The position numbers were made by a program, and so were the translations under genes. Under the pieces are notes generated by a model. The model did no database searches. It was not told the DNA's origin and was given only the letters and a program-made list of their open reading frames with translations. A stretch of DNA of 64,000 nt, taken from assembly GCA_045534265.1 (NCBI GenBank), contig JAZSJH010000009.1, positions 62,001 through 126,000 on the forward strand, written 5' to 3'. This document shows positions 25,365 to 33,217 of this stretch, piece after piece. Numbering within the stretch: position 1 is the stretch's first letter; every line of letters starts with the position of its first letter. Origin of the DNA: CAKVLS01 sp045534265 (GTDB lineage: Bacteria; Bacillota; Clostridia; Christensenellales; UBA1242).

Positions 25365-28300
25365 ATGTTTGAATTAAACAATTTTGATTCAATGAAAATC
25401 GGTATAGCTTCACCAGAAAAAATTAGAGAATGGAGCTATGGCGAAGTAACCAAACCTGAAACAATTAACTATCGTACTCAAAAACCAGAAAGAGATGGTC
25501 TATTCTGCGAAAGAATATTCGGACCTAGAAAAAACTGGGAATGCCATTGCGGTAAGTACAAAAGAGTTCGTTACAAAGGCGTTGTTTGCGACAAGTGCGG
25601 CGTTGAAGTAACACATTCTAAAGTTCGTAGAGAAAGAATGGGTCACATTGAACTTGCAACTCCTGTTTCACATATTTGGTTCTTTAGAGGGGTTCCATCA
25701 AGAATAGGTTCTATCCTTGATATTACTCCAAAACAACTAGAACAAGTACTTTACTATGTAAACTATATCGTTCTTGACCCAAAAGATACTATATTCCAAT
25801 ACAAACAAGTAATTACTGATAAAGAATATAGAGATGCTGTAGACGAATATGGCTACGACAAAGCCCCAAGAGTTGGTATGGGTGCTGAAGCCATCAAAGA
25901 ACTTCTAAAAGCAATCGACCTTAAGAAAGATGACGAAGAACTAAAAGAAATCGTTAAAACTTCTAAAGGACAAAAAAGACTAAAAGCTATCAAAAGATTA
26001 GAAATAGTAGAAGCTTTCCTAAAGAGTGAAAACAAACCTGAATGGATGGTACTAGATGTAATTCCAGTACTTCCACCAGATTTGCGTCCTATGGTTCAAC
26101 TAGACGGTGGCAGATTTGCAACCAGCGACCTAAACGATCTATACAGAAGAGTAATCAACCGTAACAATCGTTTGAAAAAACTTGTTGAACTTGGCGCTCC
26201 TGATGTTATTATCAGAAACGAAAAGAGAATGCTTCAAGAAGCAGTTGACGCTCTTATCGAAAATGGTAAGAGAGGTAAGGCTGTTCAAGGTCCAAAACAA
26301 AGAGACCTAAAGAGCTTGACTGCTATGCTTAGAGGTAAACAAGGTCGTTTCCGTCAAAACCTTCTTGGTAAACGTGTAGACTATTCTGGTCGTTCTGTTA
26401 TCGTTGTTGGTCCAGAACTTAAGATTTACCAATGTGGTGTTCCAAAGGAAATGGCACTAGAACTATTCAAGCCTTTCATTATGAAAAAGCTTGTTGAACA
26501 AAATCAAACTTATAACATCAAAACAGCAAAGAGAATTATCGAAAGAGAAAAACCAATTGTTTGGGACGTACTAGATGAAGTTATCAAAGACCACCCAGTA
26601 CTTCTAAACCGTGCCCCAACTCTTCACAGACTTGGTGTACAAGCTTTCGAACCTGTTTTGGTTGAAGGTAGAGCTATTAAACTTCACCCACTAGTTTGCG
26701 TAGGATTCAACGCCGACTTCGACGGTGACCAAATGCCTATCCACGTTCCACTATCACTAGAGGCTAGAACAGAAGCTAGAATGATTATGCTAGCATCAAA
26801 TAACGTTCTAAAACCTGCTGATGGTAAACCAGTTATGACACCAGCCCAAGATATCGTACTTGGTTGCTATTATCTAACAATAGAAAAACCAGGCGCTAAA
26901 AACGAAGGCAGTGCATATACTTGCGAAGAAGAAGCTATTATGGCTTACCAAACTAAAAACGTTGAACTTCAATCTAAGATTTATGTTAGAAAGAGCGCCG
27001 TTGTTAATGGTAAGACAATTACTGGTAGAGTTCCAACTACTGTTGGTAGAATACTATTTAATAGATGTATTCCACAAGATACAGGTATGGTTGACAGAAG
27101 TGTACCAGGAAATGAACTAAAATATGAAGTAGACTGCAAAGTAGGTAAGAAAGAACTTGGCAATATCGTATCTGCGGTATATGACAAATATGGTTCTACT
27201 GAAACTGTAGTTATGCTAGACAAAATTAAGGAGCTTGGTTACAAATACTCAACTATCGCTGCTATTACAATTAACGTTTTTGATATGAAAGAACCACCAG
27301 AAAAAGCAACAATCGTTGCCGAAGCTGACCAAAAAGTTCTTGCTAACGAAAAAGCATATAGAATGGGTATTATGTCACTTGACGAAAAAGTTAACAAAAA
27401 CGTTGCCATCTGGAACGAAGCTACAAACAAAGTTAAAGATGCCGTTCTTGCTAACCTTGAAGACCTAAACCCAATCAAGATGATGGCTATATCTGGTGCC
27501 CGTGGTAACCCAGGACAAATCAACCAATTGTGTGGTATGCGTGGTGTTATGGCTAGTGCATCAGGTCAAAAGATAGACATTCCGGTTAAGGCTTGCTTTA
27601 GATCAGGTCTTACACCTATTGACTACTTCCTATCATCTCGTGGTGGACGTAAAGGTCTTGCCGATACAGCGCTTAAAACAGCTGACTCTGGTTACCTTAC
27701 TCGTCGTCTTGTTGACGTTGCTCAAGACGTTGTTATCAACGAAATTGACTGCTTCGAAACACTTGGCGAAAAGACAAAAGGTTTAGTTGTTACAGATATT
27801 ATTGAAGACGGAACAGTTATCGAAACACTAGAAGACAGAATCTCTGGACGTGTTGCTGTAAATGACGTTGTTGATCCAAAGACAAAAGAAGTTTTGGCTA
27901 AAGCTAACGAAATGATTACTCCAGCTCAAGCAAAAGCTATTGTTAAAGCCGGTATCAAAGCTGTTGAAATTAGAACAGCACTTACTTGTAAATCTAAACA
28001 TGGCGTTTGTGCAAAATGTTATGGTAGAAACATGGCTAATAACAAGATGGTTCAAATCGGTGAAGCAGTTGGTACAATCGCTGCTCAATCTATCGGTGAA
28101 CCAGGTACTCAGCTTACAATGAGAACCTTCCACACTGGTGGTGTTGCATCTGCTGCTGATATCACAAAAGGTCTTCCTCGTGTAGAAGAAATCTTTGAAG
28201 CTAGAAGACCAAAAGGTGAAGCTATCATCTCTGAAGTTGCAGGTAAGATTACTGTTGAAGAAGATGGCGAAATCTATAAAATTATCGTTGCATCATCTGA

Positions 28301-28949
28301 TGGCGATATCGAATACAAAACTCCACCTAAAAACAAAACTGTTCTTGCAGTTAAGACTGGTGATGTAGTTGAAGTTGGACAATGCTTGACATCTGGTTCT
28401 ATTTATCCAAATGATATCCTAAGAGTTAGAGGTCTAAAGGGTGTTCAAGAATACTTGCTTAAAGAAGTTTTGGAAGTTTATAGATTACAAGACGTTAGAA
28501 TTAACGCAAAACACATTGAAATTATCATTAGACAAATGCTTCGTAAGGTTAGAATCGAAAACCCAGGCGACACAGAACTTCTTCCTGGCGATTTGATTGA
28601 CCTATATAGACTAGAAGAAGCAAACAACGAAGTTCTTGCAAAAGGTGGCGTTCCTGCTGTTGCTAAGAGAATACTTCTTGGTATCACAAAAGCATCACTT
28701 TCTGTAGAATCATTCTTGTCTGCTGCATCATTCCAAGAAACATCAAGCGTTCTTACAGAAGCTGCTATCAAAGGTAAAGTTGACCCACTTATCGGTCTAA
28801 AAGAAAATATCATTATCGGTAAGAGAATTCCTGCTGGTACTGGTATGAAATGTTACAGAAACATTTATCCAGAAGTAACTAAAGAAGAAAATGTTTATGC
28901 TGGAGTAGAAGATGCTCTAGAATCTTCAAACGAAGAAGAACTATTCTAA
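25365..28949 (+). CDS. rpoC: DNA-directed RNA polymerase subunit beta'
   Basis: The catalytic beta' subunit, 1,194 residues. The N-terminal zinc site is Cys60, Cys62, Cys75 and Cys78. The Mg-binding NADFDGDQM motif is at residues 449-457, with Asp451, Asp453 and Asp455. The second zinc site includes a CKSKHGVCAKC motif near residue 870. The start is the ATG at 25365, after an AAGGAG that is 12 bases upstream. It is co-transcribed with rpoB and followed directly by a terminator, so the str operon downstream is separate here. Confidence 0.98.
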   Translation: MFELNNFDSMKIGIASPEKIREWSYGEVTKPETINYRTQKPERDGLFCERIFGPRKNWECHCGKYKRVRYKGVVCDKCGVEVTHSKVRRERMGHIELATPVSHIWFFRGVPSRIGSILDITPKQLEQVLYYVNYIVLDPKDTIFQYKQVITDKEYRDAVDEYGYDKAPRVGMGAEAIKELLKAIDLKKDDEELKEIVKTSKGQKRLKAIKRLEIVEAFLKSENKPEWMVLDVIPVLPPDLRPMVQLDGGRFATSDLNDLYRRVINRNNRLKKLVELGAPDVIIRNEKRMLQEAVDALIENGKRGKAVQGPKQRDLKSLTAMLRGKQGRFRQNLLGKRVDYSGRSVIVVGPELKIYQCGVPKEMALELFKPFIMKKLVEQNQTYNIKTAKRIIEREKPIVWDVLDEVIKDHPVLLNRAPTLHRLGVQAFEPVLVEGRAIKLHPLVCVGFNADFDGDQMPIHVPLSLEARTEARMIMLASNNVLKPADGKPVMTPAQDIVLGCYYLTIEKPGAKNEGSAYTCEEEAIMAYQTKNVELQSKIYVRKSAVVNGKTITGRVPTTVGRILFNRCIPQDTGMVDRSVPGNELKYEVDCKVGKKELGNIVSAVYDKYGSTETVVMLDKIKELGYKYSTIAAITINVFDMKEPPEKATIVAEADQKVLANEKAYRMGIMSLDEKVNKNVAIWNEATNKVKDAVLANLEDLNPIKMMAISGARGNPGQINQLCGMRGVMASASGQKIDIPVKACFRSGLTPIDYFLSSRGGRKGLADTALKTADSGYLTRRLVDVAQDVVINEIDCFETLGEKTKGLVVTDIIEDGTVIETLEDRISGRVAVNDVVDPKTKEVLAKANEMITPAQAKAIVKAGIKAVEIRTALTCKSKHGVCAKCYGRNMANNKMVQIGEAVGTIAAQSIGEPGTQLTMRTFHTGGVASAADITKGLPRVEEIFEARRPKGEAIISEVAGKITVEEDGEIYKIIVASSDGDIEYKTPPKNKTVLAVKTGDVVEVGQCLTSGSIYPNDILRVRGLKGVQEYLLKEVLEVYRLQDVRINAKHIEIIIRQMLRKVRIENPGDTELLPGDLIDLYRLEEANNEVLAKGGVPAVAKRILLGITKASLSVESFLSAASFQETSSVLTEAAIKGKVDPLIGLKENIIIGKRIPAGTGMKCYRNIYPEVTKEENVYAGVEDALESSNEEELF

Positions 28950-28954
28950 TATCA

Positions 28955-28986
28955 AAAACAAGGACTAATTTAGTCCTTGTTTTTTT
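28955..28986 (+). terminator. rpoBC terminator
   Basis: The stem CAAGGACTA/TAGTCCTTG (28959-28967 with 28971-28979) is followed by seven T. Confidence 0.92.
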
Positions 28987-29103
28987 AATCAAATCACATA
29001 TAAATAAAAATTATATTAAAACATTTGACAAAGCAACTGGGAGGGGTAAACTATATTATATAAGAATATAATGAATAAAATTATAAAGAGATAGGAGATG
29101 TTT

Positions 29104-29277
29104 ATGAAAAAAATATTTAGTCTTATTTTAGCCGTTTGTTTATTGCCAACGATATTATTTTCGAGCGGCTGTGGATGCTCTCCAGAAGACCAGAAGAATC
29201 TGTGTATGAACTATCTGCAGATGGCAAATATGTATACTTTGGTATGTATCCACAAAGTATCAAGGACGAAAGTGTAA
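29104..29277 (+). pseudogene. Lipoprotein signal-peptide fragment, out of frame with the DUF6273 body
   Basis: The ATG at 29104, behind ATAGGAGATG, opens a classic lipoprotein signal peptide with lipobox SSGC (Cys23), but the frame stops at 29277. The DUF6273-like protein continues in another frame, overlapping from 29136. The natural protein most likely joined residues about 1-30 of this frame to the SVYELSADGKYVYFG segment, so one base has been lost or gained around 29175-29200. This is either a real frameshift, a sequencing or assembly error, or programmed frameshifting; nothing here marks a programmed site. Confidence 0.7.
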
Positions 29278-30176
29278 CTATCGCAAGTGAAACTCCAGAT
29301 GCAGACGGATATTACTTAGGTAGTGATGGAGCAAAGTATCTAAAACACACATTTGTTATTGACGAAGATGTTATGGGGTATACTACTCAACAAATCTATG
29401 ATTTTGAATTTACAAAAACGTCAAATGGCACAATAATGCAAGATGGACAAGATTATTATTTTAAGATGGAAAAACTTAAATGGCGTATTTTGAGTCAAAA
29501 AGATGGATCGGCTCTTATTGTGTGCGACAATGTTGTTTATGCAACACTATATCAACCAAACCACGCATTCGATTCAAATAATTACAAGCATTACCTAACA
29601 GATGCCGAAGGTAATTTTATATATGGAGAAGACGGTACAACAAAACTCTATGCAAATAATTATAAATACAGCGAGCTTCGTAGATTTTTGGTCAATGACT
29701 TTTATAATACGGCGTTTTCTACAGAAGAAAAAAGAATTATTAAGCTAACAGAAGTAGATAATAGTGCAAGTACAACAGCAATTCCAACAAATCCATATAT
29801 CTGCGAAAATACGAGCGACTATGTTTTTGCACTATCATATGCAGACTTTATTAATACAGAATATGGATTTAACGCAACATTAAACTCTCGAGACTTTTCT
29901 CGTAGTTGGTATAATACAGACTATGCCAAAGCTACGGGGGCTATTAGTTTGACCGAAGCCTATTGTGTTAATAGTCTTGGTTTTGAAATAGGGAGTGACA
30001 ATTACAGTGTATATACTCCATACTTTGACACAACAACAATGTGGCTTCGTTCACCTGATGGTTATAGTATAGGTAATATGGTATATGCAGTAAGTAACGG
30101 AATCCCTATGAATAATCGTTGTATTGTCTACGACACTTTGAACGGGGCGCTTCCCGCTTTGCGAATTGCCTTATAA
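29136..30176 (+). CDS. DUF6273-type lipoprotein body (frame-disrupted N-terminus)
   Basis: This is the body of a secreted protein. It opens with a YFGMYPQS motif (residues about 35-45), then KWRILSQKDGSALIVCDN, then a YSELRRFLVNDFYNTAFS segment, and ends in LPALRIAL. This is the order of the DUF6273 domain of Clostridia surface proteins, of unknown function. No convincing start exists in this frame: the TTG at 29136 and the ATG at 29175 both lack a Shine-Dalgarno. The true N-terminus is the lipoprotein signal encoded from 29104 in another frame. It stands alone after the rpoBC terminator. No clear terminator follows; the next gene has its own promoter. Confidence 0.75.
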   Translation: MFIANDIIFERLWMLSRRPEESVYELSADGKYVYFGMYPQSIKDESVTIASETPDADGYYLGSDGAKYLKHTFVIDEDVMGYTTQQIYDFEFTKTSNGTIMQDGQDYYFKMEKLKWRILSQKDGSALIVCDNVVYATLYQPNHAFDSNNYKHYLTDAEGNFIYGEDGTTKLYANNYKYSELRRFLVNDFYNTAFSTEEKRIIKLTEVDNSASTTAIPTNPYICENTSDYVFALSYADFINTEYGFNATLNSRDFSRSWYNTDYAKATGAISLTEAYCVNSLGFEIGSDNYSVYTPYFDTTTMWLRSPDGYSIGNMVYAVSNGIPMNNRCIVYDTLNGALPALRIAL

Positions 30177-30261
30177 AATTGTGTTTTGAAATCTTAAAGA
30201 ATTGCCTATTTTTAGCGGGGTATAGCCTAAAAAATAATAAAAAATATTTTACAAAAAGGTA

Positions 30262-30290
30262 TTTACAAATGCGTAAAAATATGTTATTAT
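30262..30290 (+). promoter_or_regulatory. Promoter of the 49-residue gene
   Basis: TTTACA and TATTAT are separated by 17 bases. The leader to the ATG at 30370 is about 75 bases. Confidence 0.6.
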
Positions 30291-30369
30291 TAGGCATACA
30301 TAAATAAGATATTAGTTAAGTATCTTTTGTATATCTTGATTTATTTCAAGTGTAAAAGGAGAATTTAAT

Positions 30370-30519
30370 ATGACAATAGTTTTAACAAATGGTGCTGAGG
30401 CAAGAGAATATATGGATAGAATCGAAAGACTTGGCGGAGAGATTACTCCTGAAGTAGCGGAAGCTGTTTCTCAAAGAGAAGCTGTAAAAGCTGCAAGAGA
30501 AGAAGGAATGGCTCAATAG
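30370..30519 (+). CDS. Small acidic/helical protein, 49 residues, unknown
   Basis: The ATG at 30370 follows an AAAAGGAGAA Shine-Dalgarno at the right distance. The frame ends at TAG 30517-30519 and a terminator follows 26 bases later. With its own promoter it is a complete small transcription unit. The product begins MTIVLTNGAEAREYMDRI and continues as an Ala/Glu-rich stretch likely to be helical. It has no signal peptide, Cys or membrane segment, so it should be cytoplasmic. I do not recognise the family. Confidence 0.7.
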   Translation: MTIVLTNGAEAREYMDRIERLGGEITPEVAEAVSQREAVKAAREEGMAQ

Positions 30520-30544
30520 TTAAAATAATTTATGTACCCAAAAG

Positions 30545-30572
30545 TTGCGGCAGGAGTGCCGCAATTTTTTGT
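30545..30572 (+). terminator. Terminator after the 49-residue gene
   Basis: The stem TTGCGGC/GCCGCAA (30546-30552 with 30559-30565) is followed by six T. Confidence 0.92.
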
Positions 30573-30739
30573 TTTATAGGGTTTTTTGTTTATATGTCAT
30601 AATTAAATATCATTTTGGATATAATTAATATTGCTAATAAATATAACTACATATCTTTGAGTTTTGTAGAGTAAAAGATTAGTTTTTTATGATAAAAACC
30701 TGTTTTGTAAAATAAAATAAAAAATGTTTGGCGAATTGT

Positions 30740-30769
30740 TTTACAAAATGGATTTTTTTGTGTTATAGT
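30740..30769 (+). promoter_or_regulatory. Promoter of the HicB-like gene
   Basis: TTTACA and TATAGT are separated by 18 bases. The leader is about 25 bases. Confidence 0.5.
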
Positions 30770-30799
30770 TATAATGTAAAATTATTGGCGGAGAGTATT

Positions 30800-31081
30800 A
30801 TGAACTTTATTTATCCAGCATTATTTATAAAAGATCCAGAAGAAGATTGCTACCTAGTTGCATTTGATGATATCGCAGTTTTTTGTCAAGAAGACACTGT
30901 AGAAAAGGCATTTTTGGAAGCTAAATCTCTTTTGAAACAATATATTAAGTTGTCTTATGAAGAATATGGCGAAGTTATGGAAAAACCAAGAACTTATGAG
31001 CAATCTGTTGAGTTCCACAAAAAGGGCAAAGGTTTTGTTTTGCTTGTTGACGCTGAACTTAAGATTACTCAAAATGCTTAA
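30800..31081 (+). CDS. HicB-like protein, solitary
   Basis: 93 residues from the ATG at 30800, behind GGCGGAGAG. A frame extension back to 30728 has no Shine-Dalgarno and would overlap the promoter. The N-terminal half (YPALFIKDPEEDCYLVAF, then an EKAFLEAKSLL helix) has the pattern of the partial RNase H fold of HicB antitoxins, which usually neutralise the mRNA interferase HicA. No HicA-like frame lies beside it, and no separate DNA-binding domain is evident. It is therefore probably a solitary HicB-family protein with another role. The family call rests on residue pattern only. Confidence 0.65.
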   Translation: MNFIYPALFIKDPEEDCYLVAFDDIAVFCQEDTVEKAFLEAKSLLKQYIKLSYEEYGEVMEKPRTYEQSVEFHKKGKGFVLLVDAELKITQNA

Positions 31082-31092
31082 TTTGTAATTTA

Positions 31093-31124
31093 CAAAACTC
31101 CAGAGATGGGGTTTTGTTTTTTTA
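31093..31124 (+). terminator. Terminator after the HicB-like gene
   Basis: The stem AAAACTCC/GGGGTTTT (31094-31101 with 31108-31115) includes one G-U pair and is followed by a T-rich tract. Confidence 0.75.
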
Positions 31125-31146
31125 TTTGTGAGACTTTGTAAAATTA

Positions 31147-31175
31147 TTGCCAAAGCGTATAAAATAAGGTATAAT
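31147..31175 (+). promoter_or_regulatory. Promoter of the 187-residue gene
   Basis: TTGCCA and TATAAT are separated by 17 bases. The start codon lies about 14 bases after the predicted transcription start, so the leader contains little more than the Shine-Dalgarno. Confidence 0.6.
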
Positions 31176-31195
31176 ACAAATATAGGAGTTATTTT

Positions 31196-31759
31196 ATGGG
31201 ACTATTTTCAAGACCACAACCAAAAGAAGTTGTTGATATTTATAATAACGACAGATTTAGCGATTTTAAGAGAATTTTGCATTTTTACATAATAGCAGGG
31301 GATAAATGCCTTGTAAAATTCCATAGTTTTGATGCTGCAGAACACAAGAGCTTATATGACGCTCCAATTATCGCCGAAATCGCGAAAGGCAAGTCTTACT
31401 ATGATGTATTCAAAGAAATGTATAAAGTATGTACAGGCGTTGAATACAAGGACGAAAAAGCCCATTCAGGTGCTAGAGATATTGTAGAACCAAAAGTTAT
31501 AATTGATACCAAAAACAAAGTTCTTACTTATATACTATTTATCAAAGATTGTGATAAGGTTAATACTACAAATATTCCTACCAATAAATTTATATTTGAC
31601 TATATTAATGTAAATGAATTTTTGACTACTGTATACTCTACAAAGTATGTAAATTATGGTGATGCATATAGGGAATTTATTGTATTTGCAGTTAGCCAAT
31701 TGTTTAATATTGGGGATTATATAAAAACCCTAAAATACACTTCAAATCAAGAAAGCTAA
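31196..31759 (+). CDS. Hypothetical cytoplasmic protein, 187 residues
   Basis: The ATG at 31196 follows TAGGAG. The protein starts MGLFSRPQPKEVVDIYNND and has mixed alpha/beta character, no signal peptide, no transmembrane segment and no recognisable catalytic motif. Aromatic residues are frequent in the C-terminal half. It has its own promoter and terminator, like the two small genes before it. I do not recognise the family and assign no function. Confidence 0.7.
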   Translation: MGLFSRPQPKEVVDIYNNDRFSDFKRILHFYIIAGDKCLVKFHSFDAAEHKSLYDAPIIAEIAKGKSYYDVFKEMYKVCTGVEYKDEKAHSGARDIVEPKVIIDTKNKVLTYILFIKDCDKVNTTNIPTNKFIFDYINVNEFLTTVYSTKYVNYGDAYREFIVFAVSQLFNIGDYIKTLKYTSNQES

Positions 31760-31768
31760 AATATACTA

Positions 31769-31797
31769 AAACGCAGGAAAAACCTGCGTTTTTTTGT
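31769..31797 (+). terminator. Terminator after the 187-residue gene
   Basis: The stem AACGCAGG/CCTGCGTT (31770-31777 with 31783-31790) is followed by seven T in all. Confidence 0.92.
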
Positions 31798-31828
31798 GTA
31801 AAAATATGTATTTTTTTTGAATAAAGCA

Positions 31829-31857
31829 TTGACAAGGGTGACGCTTTTTGGTACAAT
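31829..31857 (+). promoter_or_regulatory. str operon promoter (ybxF-rpsL-rpsG-fusA)
   Basis: TTGACA and TACAAT are separated by 17 bases. The leader to ybxF is about 70 bases and structured. Confidence 0.8.
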
Positions 31858-31872
31858 ACTATCGTTATACAA

Positions 31873-31907
31873 TCAAGATTATGTCCTCTTGATTTTGAGG
31901 GCATAAT
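31873..31907 (+). promoter_or_regulatory. ybxF leader with two exclusive hairpins
   Basis: ATTATGTCCTC (31878-31888) pairs with GAGGGCATAAT (31897-31907), giving eleven pairs with one G-U. Alternatively TCAAGA (31873-31878) pairs with TCTTGA (31887-31892). The two stems share bases and cannot form together. The position, between promoter and first ribosomal-protein-like gene, fits a ribosomal leader that autoregulates, but no known leader family was recognised. Confidence 0.5.
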
Positions 31908-31934
31908 TATTTTGTGTAAAAAAAGGGAAATCTT

Positions 31935-32201
31935 ATGTCAAAAACATTTGAAAAAGATTTAGCAAAGGTGGTTGTTGAGTCCCCAAAAACCGTTGGTTGG
32001 AAGGAAACTCAAAAGGCCATCAAAAATGGTACTATAAATTTGGTAATAGTATCTACAAATATCGATAGCTCACTTGAGAAGGTAATTCTAACAGAATGCT
32101 CTACTAACAACATTTCTGTTAAGAGAGCATTTACCAAACAAGACCTTGGTAAGCTTGCCTGTCTTGAGGTATCTTGTGCGGTTGTCGGTATTTTGAAATA
32201 G
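31935..32201 (+). CDS. ybxF: L7Ae-family RNA-binding protein (YbxF-like)
   Basis: 88 residues, with the start at ATG 31935 behind AAAGGGAAA. The pattern GWKETQKAIKNG, then LVIVSTNIDS, then a conserved Cys-Ala/Gly-rich end matches the L7Ae/L30e/S12e fold that binds kink-turn RNA. In Firmicutes this gene sits between rpoC and rpsL, as here, although about 3 kb of other genes now separate it from rpoC. It is the first gene of the str operon, 78 bases ahead of rpsL. Structured leader RNA upstream makes autoregulation possible; that is inference. Confidence 0.88.
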   Translation: MSKTFEKDLAKVVVESPKTVGWKETQKAIKNGTINLVIVSTNIDSSLEKVILTECSTNNISVKRAFTKQDLGKLACLEVSCAVVGILK

Positions 32202-32279
32202 TTTGTAGCTATTTCAGGGACTTTCCTGATTGACATAAATTGGAAAAGTTCACCAAAAATCTAGAAAGGAGGAAACAGT

Positions 32280-32651
32280 ATGCCTACAATTAACCAATTA
32301 GTTAGACACGGAAGAACAAAGGTAGAGAAAAAATCTCAATCACCTATCCTAAACGAATGTCCTCAAAAAAGAGGTGTTTGCCTATCTGTTACAACTACTT
32401 CACCTAAAAAGCCTAACTCAGCTTTGAGAAAAATCGCAAGAGTAAGACTTTCTTCTGGTGCAGAAGGTACAACTTACATTCCTGGTGAAGGTCACAACCT
32501 TCAAGAACACAGCGTAGTTCTTATTCGTGGTGGTAAGGTTAAAGACTTGCCAGGTGTTCGTTATCACATTATTCGTGGAACACTTGATACTGCTGGGGTT
32601 GCTAAGAGAAAACAAGCCCGTTCTAAGTATGGTGCTAAAAAACCTAAGTAA
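32280..32651 (+). CDS. rpsL: 30S ribosomal protein S12
   Basis: 123 residues, start at ATG 32280 behind AAAGGAGG. S12 lies at the decoding centre of the small subunit. The conserved KKPNSALRK segment and the VKDLPGVRYH loop are intact, so both lysines associated with streptomycin response are the common residues. It is the second gene of the operon, followed by rpsG after 56 bases. Confidence 0.98.
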   Translation: MPTINQLVRHGRTKVEKKSQSPILNECPQKRGVCLSVTTTSPKKPNSALRKIARVRLSSGAEGTTYIPGEGHNLQEHSVVLIRGGKVKDLPGVRYHIIRGTLDTAGVAKRKQARSKYGAKKPK

Positions 32652-32707
32652 TCTATCTTCCAAATAACTTTTGGATGAACTTTTTTGAAACTATAAAGGA
32701 GGAAATT

Positions 32708-33181
32708 ATGCCAAGAAGAAAGTGCTCTGTAAAAAGAGAAGTTTTGCCAGATCCAATTTACAATTCAACAGTTGTTACTAAACTTATCAACCAAGTAATG
32801 GTAGATGGCAAAAGAGGAATTGCTCAAAACATCGTTTATGATGCTTTTAATATTTTGAAAGAAAAAACAGGCGAAGACGCTATGACAGTTTTCACTCAAG
32901 CAATCGAAAATGTAAAACCTTTGCTTGAAACAAAAGCTCGTAGAGTTGGTGGTGCTACATATCAAGTACCAATGGAAATCAGACCTGATAGAAGACAAAC
33001 TCTAGCAATCAGATGGATTGTTATGTTCGCAAGAAAAAGAGGCGGAGAAAAAGAAATGAACAAAAAACTTGCTTCTGAACTACTTGACGCATACAACAAC
33101 GCTGGTGGCGCTGTTAAGAGAAGAGACGAAATGCATAGAATGGCTGAAGCTAACAAAGCTTTCGCTCACTACAAATGGTAA
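32708..33181 (+). CDS. rpsG: 30S ribosomal protein S7
   Basis: 157 residues. The ATG at 32708 is the correct start: it follows AAAGGAGGAAATT and gives the family N-terminus MPRRKCSVKREV. A longer frame to 32675 adds eleven residues with no support. S7 organises the head of the 30S subunit by binding the 3' domain of 16S rRNA and contacts mRNA at the exit. Arg- and Lys-rich segments (EIRPDRRQTLA, ARKRGGEKEM) are typical. fusA follows after 36 bases. Confidence 0.98.
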   Translation: MPRRKCSVKREVLPDPIYNSTVVTKLINQVMVDGKRGIAQNIVYDAFNILKEKTGEDAMTVFTQAIENVKPLLETKARRVGGATYQVPMEIRPDRRQTLAIRWIVMFARKRGGEKEMNKKLASELLDAYNNAGGAVKRRDEMHRMAEANKAFAHYKW

Positions 33182-33217
33182 TATATTACTAATTAAAAAT
33201 AAATTAAGGAGAAAACC

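Noticed and set aside
29025..29057. Promoter for the DUF6273 lipoprotein
   Set aside because: TTGACA is followed by TATATT only after 21 bases, too far for a confident promoter.
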